64,000 nucleotides of DNA from assembly GCF_045062745.1 (NCBI RefSeq), contig NZ_JBJGED010000012.1:62001-126000 (forward strand), in the 5' to 3' direction. The notes beneath the pieces are model-generated. The model was not told where the DNA came from. It saw nothing but the letters and a program-made list of their open reading frames with translations, and did no database searches. Source of the DNA: Paenibacillus_AA sp045062745. GTDB lineage: Bacteria > Bacillota > Bacilli > Paenibacillales > NBRC-103111. Shown piece by piece: positions 8,449 to 15,865 of this stretch. A program made the translations under genes and the position numbers. Position 1 is the first letter of the stretch. The number at the start of each line of letters is the position of its first letter.

Positions 8449-9257
8449 GCTTGGTGTTGTTCCGGGCACTGCTGAAGCGCAATACGAAGCTGATCGCTGG
8501 CTATGGCATCGGGTCTTCGCTGTACTTGCTTATGATGGCTGCCATCTTCCCAAGCATCAAGACGGCATTGGAAGCGAAGATGGAGCTATACGAGGATATG
8601 CCGGAGGGATTCCGGGCAGCCTTCGGGATGGAGAACGGCATGGCCATTCAGAATGTAACTGACGTGCTGTCGATGCAATATTACAGTCTGATCTTCCTGC
8701 TGCTCATGACGCTGTTCACGCTGTCCCTCGCAGGCAAAATGCTGGCGCATTTCATGGAACAAGGCAGCATGGCCTACCTGCTGTCCGCTCCCATTCGCCG
8801 AACGACGGTGCTCGGGACGCTGATGGCGGTGTTCCTCACCGGCCTGTTCATCGTGATCGCGCTGAACGTCTTGTTCAGCTTTGCCGGCGGCTGGCTCGTC
8901 GGGGAACCGATCGGGAACGGCGGCGCGTTTCTTACGCTGCATGTGATGGGATTCCTCCTGTTCGCTGCGGTAGGCGGGTATTGCTTTCTCCTCGCGGTCT
9001 TGACCGGCGACGAGCGCAAGACGGTTGCGTATGCCGGCGGTCTGACGCTCGTATTCTACGCGCTGGATTTGATCGGGAAGCTGAGCGACACTTTCGCATC
9101 CAAGCGGTACGCGTCCGTGTTCTACTGGTTCCAGCCGAACGAAATCCTGGATGGCACCGCCTCGTTCCTGAACGCCGTGCTCGTATATGCGGCCATCGGC
9201 GTCGTCTGCTACGTGCTCGCCCTGGTGCTGTTCCGGCGCAAGAGCATGATGCTGTAA
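8445..9257 (+). CDS. ABC-2 type exporter permease
   Basis: 270 residues, starting in an ATGA overlap with the ATPase gene. About six hydrophobic helices are visible, e.g. LIAGYGIGSSLYLLMMAAIF, LIFLLLMTLFTLSLAGKML and LTLVFYALDLIG. The layout fits the ABC-2/NatB-like permease half of an exporter, paired with the upstream ATPase to form a 2+2 complex. A strong terminator follows. Confidence 0.85.
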   Translation: MSLVLFRALLKRNTKLIAGYGIGSSLYLLMMAAIFPSIKTALEAKMELYEDMPEGFRAAFGMENGMAIQNVTDVLSMQYYSLIFLLLMTLFTLSLAGKMLAHFMEQGSMAYLLSAPIRRTTVLGTLMAVFLTGLFIVIALNVLFSFAGGWLVGEPIGNGGAFLTLHVMGFLLFAAVGGYCFLLAVLTGDERKTVAYAGGLTLVFYALDLIGKLSDTFASKRYASVFYWFQPNEILDGTASFLNAVLVYAAIGVVCYVLALVLFRRKSMML

Positions 9258-9286
9258 AGGGAGCTGCTTCTTTTGCTCGCATCCCC

Positions 9287-9315
9287 ACCTCTGGAGAATT
9301 CTCCAGAGGTTTTTT
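9287..9315 (+). terminator. Intrinsic terminator after ABC exporter operon
   Basis: A perfect inverted repeat from 9287 to 9310 (CCTCTGGAGAA and its complement) runs into six T residues at 9310-9315. Confidence 0.9.
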
Positions 9316-9350
9316 GAAGTCGACAAATGGGTGGCGTGAGTTGGAGCTGC

Positions 9351-9685
9351 TTAGTTCGAATTTGGAGACAGTCACTCTTGGAGGAAGCTCCTTCTGCCGA
9401 ATCTGCCCTCCGAGTAAGAATGACGTGTAGTTTGATTTTGCCAAACTGGAGTCGGGGCCCAAGGAAAGACCATGCTATGCAGTTCGATATTGCCTAACTA
9501 AATGGCGGTATTCCACGGCCCGTGTTCTTAACGTGCGTTGCAATTCGGCGAAATCGAACTAGAGCTCATCCATAGTAAATCTAGCCTTCTGTAAGTTGAT
9601 GAAATCGAACTAATTCGGCAAAACTCGAACTGCGTGTGGCAATCCGGCATTCAGAAACCATGTATGTGGGAGTAATCGAACTGCG
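9351..9685. repeat. Cluster of degenerate GGCAAAATCGAACT-like repeats in a gene-free stretch
   Basis: No coding sequence was found between 9258 and 9835. Inside it a short unit close to GGCAAAATCGAACT recurs in both orientations: forward at 9547-9560, 9601-9612, 9617-9631 and 9673-9685 (partial), reverse at 9351-9365, 9428-9442 and 9479-9494. Spacing is irregular. Two further copies flank asnB (55195-55210, over its stop codon, and 57075-57088). This looks like a dispersed intergenic repeat family rather than a coding remnant. Confidence 0.65.
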
Positions 9686-9699
9686 CTTGGCAATTGAGG

Positions 9700-9753
9700 T
9701 TGACAGACGGCCCCACTAGCGCATATAACTAATATATGAACACTTATTCATAT
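9700..9753 (+). promoter_or_regulatory. Promoter with CzrA/SmtB-like operator for the CDF exporter
   Basis: TTGACA at 9700-9705 and TATAAC at 9724-9729 are 18 bp apart. Immediately downstream a perfect inverted repeat, ATATGAA (9734-9740) and TTCATAT (9747-9753) with a 6-bp centre, matches the TGAA-N6-TTCA shape of ArsR/SmtB-family zinc or cobalt sensors such as CzrA. Binding there would block initiation until metal is in excess. No arsR-type gene is in this window. Confidence 0.7.
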
Positions 9754-9835
9754 GTTATTGTTCGCCTTTCCGGGCAACCTAATGGATTCTAGGCACATAC
9801 ATATGGTAAGGAGCTTGAGTAGGGGGCGTATTCCA

Positions 9836-10906
9836 ATGTCGATTCATGAGGACCGGTATCATAATAAGTCCAACGCTAAGCACGACCATAAATCTGGCTG
9901 TGACCACGAGCATGAGCACGATCACCATCACGACCACAAGGACCCCAAGCATGACCATCGTGACGGACAGGAACGCCATCACAGCCATCATAGCCATCAC
10001 GATCATGATCACTTCGGGCATGCGCATCATCACCACGGGTCCGACGGCAGCCGCAGAGGGCTCATGATCGCCTTGATCATTACCTCCGGCATTTTGCTGC
10101 TCGAGTTTATAGGCGGACTCGTGACCCGCAGCCTGGCCTTGCTCTCCGACAGCGGGCATATGCTGAGCGACGCGGCGTCGCTGCTACTTAGCCTCGTAGC
10201 CGTCGGATTCGCAGCCAAAGCGCCGTCTCCGGGGAAAACGTACGGGTACTACCGGTTTGAAATTTTAGCTGCCCTCATCAACGGCATTACCCTTGTCATC
10301 GTGTCGGGGTTTATCCTATGGGAGGCGATCGGCAGGCTGCAGGCACCGCCGGAAGTGAGCAGCGGCTGGATGATGCTGATCGCATGCGTCGGCTTGCTCG
10401 CCAACCTCGCCAGCGCATGGTCGCTCCTGCGGCAGGGCAACCTAGAAGACAACTTGAACGTGCGAAGCGCCTACTTGCACGTCATGGGGGATGCCCTTGG
10501 ATCGGTCGGGGCGTTGCTGGCGGGTGCGGTGATGGCCTTATTCGGCTGGTACATCGCCGACCCCATCATCAGCATGATTGTGGCGCTGCTCATCCTCAAG
10601 AGCGCATGGGGCATTCTGAATCGCTCGGTGCATATTCTTATGGAAGGGACACCTTCCCGCGTGGATCAAAATCAAGTGAAAGAATCGCTGCTGACGATCG
10701 AGGGCGTGCTGAGCGTGCACGACGTGCATATCTGGTCGCTTACCTCAGGGATGGACGCGTTCAGCTGCCACCTGGTCATCCGCGATGAAGCGGACAGTCA
10801 GACGGTACTCCAGGCGGCGATCGAAGCAATGGCCCAGCGTTTCCATATTACGCATACGACGATTCAAGTAGAGACCGCTCGCATTCAGCATGCGGAGTTG
10901 CATTAG
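9836..10906 (+). CDS. Cation diffusion facilitator (CzcD-like Zn/Co/Cd exporter)
   Basis: 356 residues from ATG 9836 (AGGGGGCG upstream). It exports divalent metal ions in exchange for protons. Residues 1-68 are extremely histidine-rich (26 His, in HDH and HHH runs), forming a cytoplasmic metal-binding tail. Six membrane helices follow, with the metal-site motifs HMLSDAASLL in helix 2 and HVMGDALGSVG in helix 5, and a C-terminal ferredoxin-like domain (GVLSVHDVHIWSLTSGMDAFSCHLVI). A CzrA-type operator lies in front. The gene precedes an Nramp importer but each has its own promoter. Confidence 0.92.
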   Translation: MSIHEDRYHNKSNAKHDHKSGCDHEHEHDHHHDHKDPKHDHRDGQERHHSHHSHHDHDHFGHAHHHHGSDGSRRGLMIALIITSGILLLEFIGGLVTRSLALLSDSGHMLSDAASLLLSLVAVGFAAKAPSPGKTYGYYRFEILAALINGITLVIVSGFILWEAIGRLQAPPEVSSGWMMLIACVGLLANLASAWSLLRQGNLEDNLNVRSAYLHVMGDALGSVGALLAGAVMALFGWYIADPIISMIVALLILKSAWGILNRSVHILMEGTPSRVDQNQVKESLLTIEGVLSVHDVHIWSLTSGMDAFSCHLVIRDEADSQTVLQAAIEAMAQRFHITHTTIQVETARIQHAELH

Positions 10907-10939
10907 CCTTTTTTTCGCTAGATGTCCCAAAAGTTGCGT

Positions 10940-10967
10940 TTGACAAACTTTTTTTGCTATGTACAAT
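10940..10967 (+). promoter_or_regulatory. Sigma-A-like promoter for the Nramp gene
   Basis: TTGACA at 10940-10945 and TACAAT at 10962-10967, 16 bp apart, give a good promoter about 120 bases ahead of the Nramp start. The long leader contains a small hairpin (AGTTGG/CCAACT, 11036-11053). Confidence 0.6.
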
Positions 10968-11054
10968 AAAGATAGGAAACATTAGAATGTTGCCGTCATA
11001 AATTGAGTGAGAGCTCGATTTTTTTTCGAATGAAAGTTGGCCTGAACCAACTTA

Positions 11055-11068
11055 TTGTCCCTAGACAA
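11055..11068 (+). promoter_or_regulatory. Candidate metal-repressor operator upstream of mntH
   Basis: TTGTC-N4-GACAA is a 14-bp inverted repeat 22 bases before the mntH start. Its size and position suggest an MntR/DtxR-family site, but it does not exactly match the B. subtilis MntR box, so this is a candidate only. Confidence 0.35.
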
Positions 11069-11089
11069 ACATTAATTGAGGTGAGTACG

Positions 11090-12430
11090 ATGAATGACAC
11101 GACCGCGCAAACTCGCGAGCTCGGCTGGAGACAATCTCGGGATGCCGAGACGCTTCCCGAAGTGTACCGGTCGATGCGGATCCCGACCAAAGGGTCCGTT
11201 ATCAAAAAATTTCTCGCCTTTGCCGGGCCCGGCTACCTGGTAGCCGTAGGCTATATGGATCCCGGCAACTGGGCTACCGATATTGCCGGCGGTTCCATGT
11301 TCGGCTACACGCTCTTATCCGTTATCTTGCTTTCCAACCTAATGGCGATCCTGCTGCAGGCTCTGGCCGGGAAATTAGGGATCGTCACCGGCCGCGACTT
11401 GGCACAGGCGTGCCGGGACCATTACAGCAAGCCGGTCTCCATGGTCTTGTGGGTGCTGTGCGAGCTGGCGATTGCCGCCTGCGACTTGGCGGAGGTCATC
11501 GGGACCGCGATCGCCTTGAATTTGTTATTCGGCATCCCGCTTATTTGGGGCGTGATCATTACGGCGGTCGATGTGCTGATCGTCCTGCTGTTGCAGCATA
11601 AAGGGTTCCGGTATATCGAAGCGCTGGTGATCACCCTTATGGGGACGATCGGCGTCTGCTTCCTGATCGAAGTGATTTGGTCCCGTCCGGAAATCGGCGG
11701 GGTGCTCCAAGGCTTCGTGCCTAGCGCCGAGATCATTAAGAACCCCGAGATGCTGTACATCGCCATCGGGATTCTGGGAGCTACGGTGATGCCGCATAAC
11801 CTGTACTTGCATTCGTCTATCGTGCAAACGCGGCAGTATGAGCAGACCTCGCTAGGCAAGCGTGAAGCGATTCGGTTCTCCACGTGGGATTCCACGATCG
11901 CCTTGTTTTTCGCCCTGCTGATCAACGCCTCGATCCTGATCGTATCCGCAGCGGCCTTCCATACGGCCGGATTTACGGATATCGCGGACATCAACGATGC
12001 TTATCATTTGCTCACTCCGATATTAGGGTCTACGATCGCCAGCATCTTATTCGGGGTCGCTCTGCTCGCCGCCGGGCAGAACTCGACCTTAACCGGCACT
12101 CTGGCCGGTCAGATCGTCATGGAGGGCTTCCTGAATATCCGGCTGCCAGCATGGCTGAGACGGCTGATTACACGCTTGATCGCGATCATCCCGGCCGTCA
12201 TCGTAACGGCGATCGCCGGCGAGGACGGCACGATGGACCTGCTCATCCTGAGCCAAGTCATCTTGAGCTTCCAGCTCTCGTTTGCCGTCATCCCGCTCGT
12301 GAAATTCACGAATGACAAGAAGAAGATGGGCGAATTCGCCAACCCGCTCTGGATGAAGATATTGGCGTGGACCGTAGCTGTTTTTATCGCCGTGTTGAAT
12401 GCGTACTTGCTTGTCATGACGGTATTCTGA
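11090..12430 (+). CDS. mntH: Nramp-family divalent metal importer (manganese)
   Basis: 446 residues from ATG 11090 (GAGGTGAG upstream). Eleven membrane helices are suggested by the hydrophobic pattern. The metal-binding DPGN motif of helix 1 is at residues 57-60 (YMDPGNWATDIAGG) and the helix 6 motif MPHNLYLHSS at about 233. The conserved transport loop GQNSTLTGTLAGQIVMEGFL is also present. These identify a proton-coupled Mn(II)/Fe(II) importer of the MntH group. It stands alone with its own promoter and terminator, next to a metal exporter gene. Confidence 0.93.
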   Translation: MNDTTAQTRELGWRQSRDAETLPEVYRSMRIPTKGSVIKKFLAFAGPGYLVAVGYMDPGNWATDIAGGSMFGYTLLSVILLSNLMAILLQALAGKLGIVTGRDLAQACRDHYSKPVSMVLWVLCELAIAACDLAEVIGTAIALNLLFGIPLIWGVIITAVDVLIVLLLQHKGFRYIEALVITLMGTIGVCFLIEVIWSRPEIGGVLQGFVPSAEIIKNPEMLYIAIGILGATVMPHNLYLHSSIVQTRQYEQTSLGKREAIRFSTWDSTIALFFALLINASILIVSAAAFHTAGFTDIADINDAYHLLTPILGSTIASILFGVALLAAGQNSTLTGTLAGQIVMEGFLNIRLPAWLRRLITRLIAIIPAVIVTAIAGEDGTMDLLILSQVILSFQLSFAVIPLVKFTNDKKKMGEFANPLWMKILAWTVAVFIAVLNAYLLVMTVF

Positions 12431-12459
12431 TCAAGAAAAACATATCCTCCGTCACCAAT

Positions 12460-12494
12460 AAACCGTGTCCCCTTTTCCGGCGGCACGGTTTTTA
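12460..12494 (+). terminator. Intrinsic terminator after mntH
   Basis: AAACCGTG (12460-12467) pairs with CACGGTTT (12484-12491), followed by a T-tract. Confidence 0.8.
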
Positions 12495-12576
12495 GTTTGT
12501 TCGGGACCGATAACAAGTTCAGCCGCTTCCTCTGATTTGATAGCACATGAATAGCGAAATATTAAACTTTTGACAA

Positions 12577-12642
12577 TGTCACATTTGACCATAACGATGT
12601 CATGAATTCGTCATTTGAAGTTCTCCAGGGTGGTTCTATAAT
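12577..12642 (+). promoter_or_regulatory. Promoter with AraC-type direct repeats (site A)
   Basis: TGTCA at 12577 recurs 21 bp later in TGTCATGA (12598-12605), then N5 and TCATT (12611-12615), then TATAAT (12637-12642); the -35 is TTGAAG (12615-12620). The same layout with identical spacings occurs at 15709-15774 and 33385-33450. Confidence 0.7.
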
Positions 12643-12678
12643 TTGTTTTGCTTAACCAGATTTTATTTCAGAGAAAGG

Positions 12679-12692
12679 AGGAAGCGCTTACA
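12679..12692 (+). promoter_or_regulatory. cre site (CcpA) downstream of promoter A
   Basis: AGGAAGCGCTTACA matches the core of the catabolite-responsive element and lies about 30 bases after the predicted start point, a roadblock position. The same pattern recurs at 15781. Confidence 0.6.
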
Positions 12693-12731
12693 AACGGGCA
12701 TTTTAATTCGATAACGGGAGGAATTGAAAAG

Positions 12732-15605
12732 ATGACCCAAATGAGTAAGTTTATCAAGACATGGACGAAATATGGGATCGGGCTGATGACGATAGGGGTT
12801 ACCGGATTTGGTCTGGCATCGGTCGCAAGTGCACAAACGGAGGTGATGCAGTACCCTGCAGGCGATCCTACTCAAATCGTCTGGAAAGCCCAAGATTCCG
12901 GGGGAGTCCGCGAGTTGTCGCAGTTTCCGTTCGCGTATTCCTTCGATACGGTAAATCCGCAGGGTGATACGGTTCGCAAAGTATTTGTCAGTTGGTCGGC
13001 TTCGCTTGATACCAGCTCTACTCCGCCGTTATATCGTTACTCCGTGTCTGACGACGGTGGAGTCACCTATCGAAAGGACTCGAACGGCAACCAGATCGTG
13101 AAGGAGGAAGGAGTCACATTCACCAATTCAATCAAGAAGAGGGACGGAAGTATCGTTAGCGTTGACTTCGTCCCCGTTCCGTCAAGCACGACATCGTCCG
13201 ATTGGGATATTAATTATCACACTTCAACGGACAACGGTGAAACATGGACTCATCATGTGACGGCAGGAGATATCGGGAAGGTGACTTTCCCTGTGAATGT
13301 AGATTGGTTTCGTCTGCATAGGGGAATCGTCGAGAATAGCGACGGATCGCTGCTGGCGGTTGCCTACGGCAACTTCAACACCGACCCAACCGACACCATT
13401 GAGCAGCAGCAGGGGTCGTCGATCGTGACCGGATCTACCCGAAGGGATCGCGCCATGCTTATTAAATCGGTCGACGGCGGAGTCAATTGGTCGTACGTAT
13501 CCACCATTGCTTATGATCGAAATTTGTACAACAGCTACAAACAGACCGGGGTCATCGACCGATATGACCGGTATGAGGGTTTCAATGAGACGGCGCTTGC
13601 GCGAACCAAAGACGGGAATCTTCTGGCTGTCTTGAGAACGGGAGGCTATATATCACTGTACCAAAGCCGTTCCACAGATAACGGAATAACGTGGTCGGCG
13701 CCGCAGCTTCTCCCGAGCGTGACCGACTTTAACGATCAGCAAAGCGTCGACCCCGACTTGCTTCTTATGCCTAACGGAACGCTCGTTTTGAGCTATGGAC
13801 GAAGCTATACGAAGCTTCTTGTGTCAGACGACGGGAACGGGAATAGCTGGACCGCTCCTCCCTTGATCACCTATAACGAAATTCCCGGCTCGAATACGAA
13901 AGAAACATCAGGCTACACAGCGATTGTCCCTGTCGGGCCGAACAGGCTGCAAGTATACGGGGACACGGGAGCAAACTGGTCATATCCTGCCTCGGATCCC
14001 GTAAATCGATTCAGTATCTGGAGTAAATATGTGGATATCGCAAATACATCGAGGTTTAACAAGATAGACCTGAAGACCATGCATAAGCTAGGACAAATTG
14101 CGGTTTCGACCGATATGAACTATACCGACTCGGCTCATCCGGAAGCGCGCGTCTCCGGAGCATTCGACGGAAGCACCGATTATTGGAGCAGCGCCTTCAA
14201 GTCGGGAACCGCAGGCTCTTTTCAGATCGATCTGAATCGGATCTATCGAATCACCGATCTTGGGATCAGTTTAAAGAACGGAAGCTCTCAGTCAGCCTCG
14301 ATCTATTTCTCCATCGACGGTACGAACTGGGGACAGGCGGTCAAGAGCTATTCGAATGCGAAGCATTATGCCCTCGACTATACCAGGTTCAATGTGCCGA
14401 TCTCCGCTCGTTACGTAAAAGTGGTCGCCACGGGTACGGACGGTATGGTCAGCTTGAACGAAATCGAACTATACACGGATGAAGACACGTTCGAGAATCA
14501 TCCGACTCCCAAAGCGCCAACCGGCTATCAGAATGCTAAAATGGCTTGGGTCAGCGAAGGCGATGCTTTCGAGAGCAAGCGTTCACTGATCATCAGTGAC
14601 ACAAGCAGCACCCAAATCGCAGAGATTTTCAAGTATGGCGTGGAAACCGCAACGAAGAGCCTATCCTTCCGAGTAAATCCTAAGACGATAGCCAGTGCGT
14701 TTATGTTTGACATTAAAGGAGTCGTCACTTCCGGTACGACTTCCGTCTTTCATTTGGCTGTTTTCCCTGACGGAAGTATTAAATCTTATAACGGCTCCTC
14801 CTGGGTGTCCGTCAGTGCGGCGGGAACCGTACCGATGAATTCGTGGAGTTTGATACGGGTTGACGCGACCAAGACGAGCGCAAATCTATATGTTAACAAT
14901 ACTGCGGCAGGTACGGCTTCTCCATATGCCAATCCGGCTAATGTGGAGAGCTTGAACGGATTCAGCTTCTCAAGCGGAGGGACCGTTCCGGTAGGCGATT
15001 CGGTGTATGTTGACGACGTACTGTTCCAAGAGTATGCGAGCGCATACTACTCATTTGAAAGCGATACGGTAGGAAGTGCGCCACAAGGCTTTGTTGCCGG
15101 CTCCACAATGGCCACCGTGTCCGCAGCCAAGGCATACGCCGGAACCAAGTCGCTAAGAATTTTCGACAATTCTGCATCTGCAATCGCTAAAATTGAAAAG
15201 GCGGCCAATGCTTCGGACTACAAGGCCCTGGAATTTCGCGCATTTCTGGAGGCTGTGCCCAGCGCCTTTATCATGAATATTATGGGAGAGGTGACATCCG
15301 GGTCCGATACGATTTATCATTTGGCCATTTTCCCGGACGGAAGCGTCAAGTATTACAACGGCAGTTCGTGGATCCAGATTGCCGGGGCAGGAACAGTGTC
15401 CAACTTTCATAGTTGGAATTTAATTCGAGTCGAAGCAAACAAAACGGCAGCCAACGTATACATCAATAACAACTGGATTGGAACCGCAGGCATGCAAGTC
15501 AATCCTTCGAGCGTGCAATCGTTGACCGGTTTCCAATATGCAAGCGGCGGCACAGTGCCTGCCGGGGATGACGTATACGTCGATGATGTGTATTATGGTC
15601 CTTGA
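12732..15605 (+). CDS. Secreted BNR-propeller (sialidase-fold) protein with F5/8-like and two tandem C-terminal modules
   Basis: 957 residues from ATG 12732 (GGGAGG 10 bases upstream). A signal peptide ends in SVASA-QT (about residue 36). Residues 40-460 form a six-bladed BNR/sialidase propeller with Asp-box motifs SDDGGVTY, STDNGETW, SVDGGVNW, STDNGITW and SDDGNGNSW. Residues 470-580 resemble an F5/8 type C (discoidin) domain, ending LNEIELYTDE. Two homologous modules of about 185 residues (587-770 and 773-957) follow, each with FHLAVFPDGS/YHLAIFPDGS, SWxxIRV and a closing GDxVYVDDV; they look like LamG-type beta-sandwiches. A paralogue with the same layout is at 33516. GH33 sialidase, GH93 exo-arabinanase or a lyase are all possible; specificity is not readable. 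Confidence 0.8.
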   Translation: MTQMSKFIKTWTKYGIGLMTIGVTGFGLASVASAQTEVMQYPAGDPTQIVWKAQDSGGVRELSQFPFAYSFDTVNPQGDTVRKVFVSWSASLDTSSTPPLYRYSVSDDGGVTYRKDSNGNQIVKEEGVTFTNSIKKRDGSIVSVDFVPVPSSTTSSDWDINYHTSTDNGETWTHHVTAGDIGKVTFPVNVDWFRLHRGIVENSDGSLLAVAYGNFNTDPTDTIEQQQGSSIVTGSTRRDRAMLIKSVDGGVNWSYVSTIAYDRNLYNSYKQTGVIDRYDRYEGFNETALARTKDGNLLAVLRTGGYISLYQSRSTDNGITWSAPQLLPSVTDFNDQQSVDPDLLLMPNGTLVLSYGRSYTKLLVSDDGNGNSWTAPPLITYNEIPGSNTKETSGYTAIVPVGPNRLQVYGDTGANWSYPASDPVNRFSIWSKYVDIANTSRFNKIDLKTMHKLGQIAVSTDMNYTDSAHPEARVSGAFDGSTDYWSSAFKSGTAGSFQIDLNRIYRITDLGISLKNGSSQSASIYFSIDGTNWGQAVKSYSNAKHYALDYTRFNVPISARYVKVVATGTDGMVSLNEIELYTDEDTFENHPTPKAPTGYQNAKMAWVSEGDAFESKRSLIISDTSSTQIAEIFKYGVETATKSLSFRVNPKTIASAFMFDIKGVVTSGTTSVFHLAVFPDGSIKSYNGSSWVSVSAAGTVPMNSWSLIRVDATKTSANLYVNNTAAGTASPYANPANVESLNGFSFSSGGTVPVGDSVYVDDVLFQEYASAYYSFESDTVGSAPQGFVAGSTMATVSAAKAYAGTKSLRIFDNSASAIAKIEKAANASDYKALEFRAFLEAVPSAFIMNIMGEVTSGSDTIYHLAIFPDGSVKYYNGSSWIQIAGAGTVSNFHSWNLIRVEANKTAANVYINNNWIGTAGMQVNPSSVQSLTGFQYASGGTVPAGDDVYVDDVYYGP

Positions 15606-15628
15606 GACTTATAAAAGGTTCACAATCC

Positions 15629-15655
15629 GCGGGATGCATCTGCATCCCGCTTTTT
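15629..15655 (+). terminator. Intrinsic terminator after first secreted BNR gene
   Basis: GCGGGATGCA (15629-15638) and TGCATCCCGC (15641-15650) form a tight stem followed by five T residues. Confidence 0.9.
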
Positions 15656-15708
15656 GGGTATATCACGGAATAGCATAAATAACGTTGAAGTATCACTTTG
15701 TTTACCAA

Positions 15709-15774
15709 TATCAAATTTTTACCCATTTTAATCATAAACGAGTTATTTTCTTTTACTGAGGGTTTACGTATGCT
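15709..15774 (+). promoter_or_regulatory. Promoter with AraC-type direct repeats (site B)
   Basis: TATCA (15709-15713), then AATCATAA (15730-15737) 21 bp later, N5, TTATT (15743-15747), and TATGCT (15769-15774) as the -10. All spacings equal those at 12577-12642 and 33385-33450. The stretch CTTTTACTGAGGGTTTA (15750-15766) also nearly repeats that at 33424-33440. Confidence 0.6.
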
Positions 15775-15780
15775 TGACTT

Positions 15781-15794
15781 AGGAAACGCTTACA
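15781..15794 (+). promoter_or_regulatory. cre site (CcpA) downstream of promoter B
   Basis: AGGAAACGCTTACA has the AANCGNTT core of a catabolite-responsive element and sits just after the predicted transcription start, like the site at 12679. Confidence 0.55.
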
Positions 15795-15865
15795 TTTGCG
15801 TCGTGAAGAAAAGAAGATTGCGGCGTGCGCGCAGCGCAAACAGCCGCCACCGGGAGGGAGCTAAT

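Noticed and set aside
9351..9685. CRISPR array
   Set aside because: The repeats are short, degenerate, in both orientations and irregularly spaced, and no cas gene is near.
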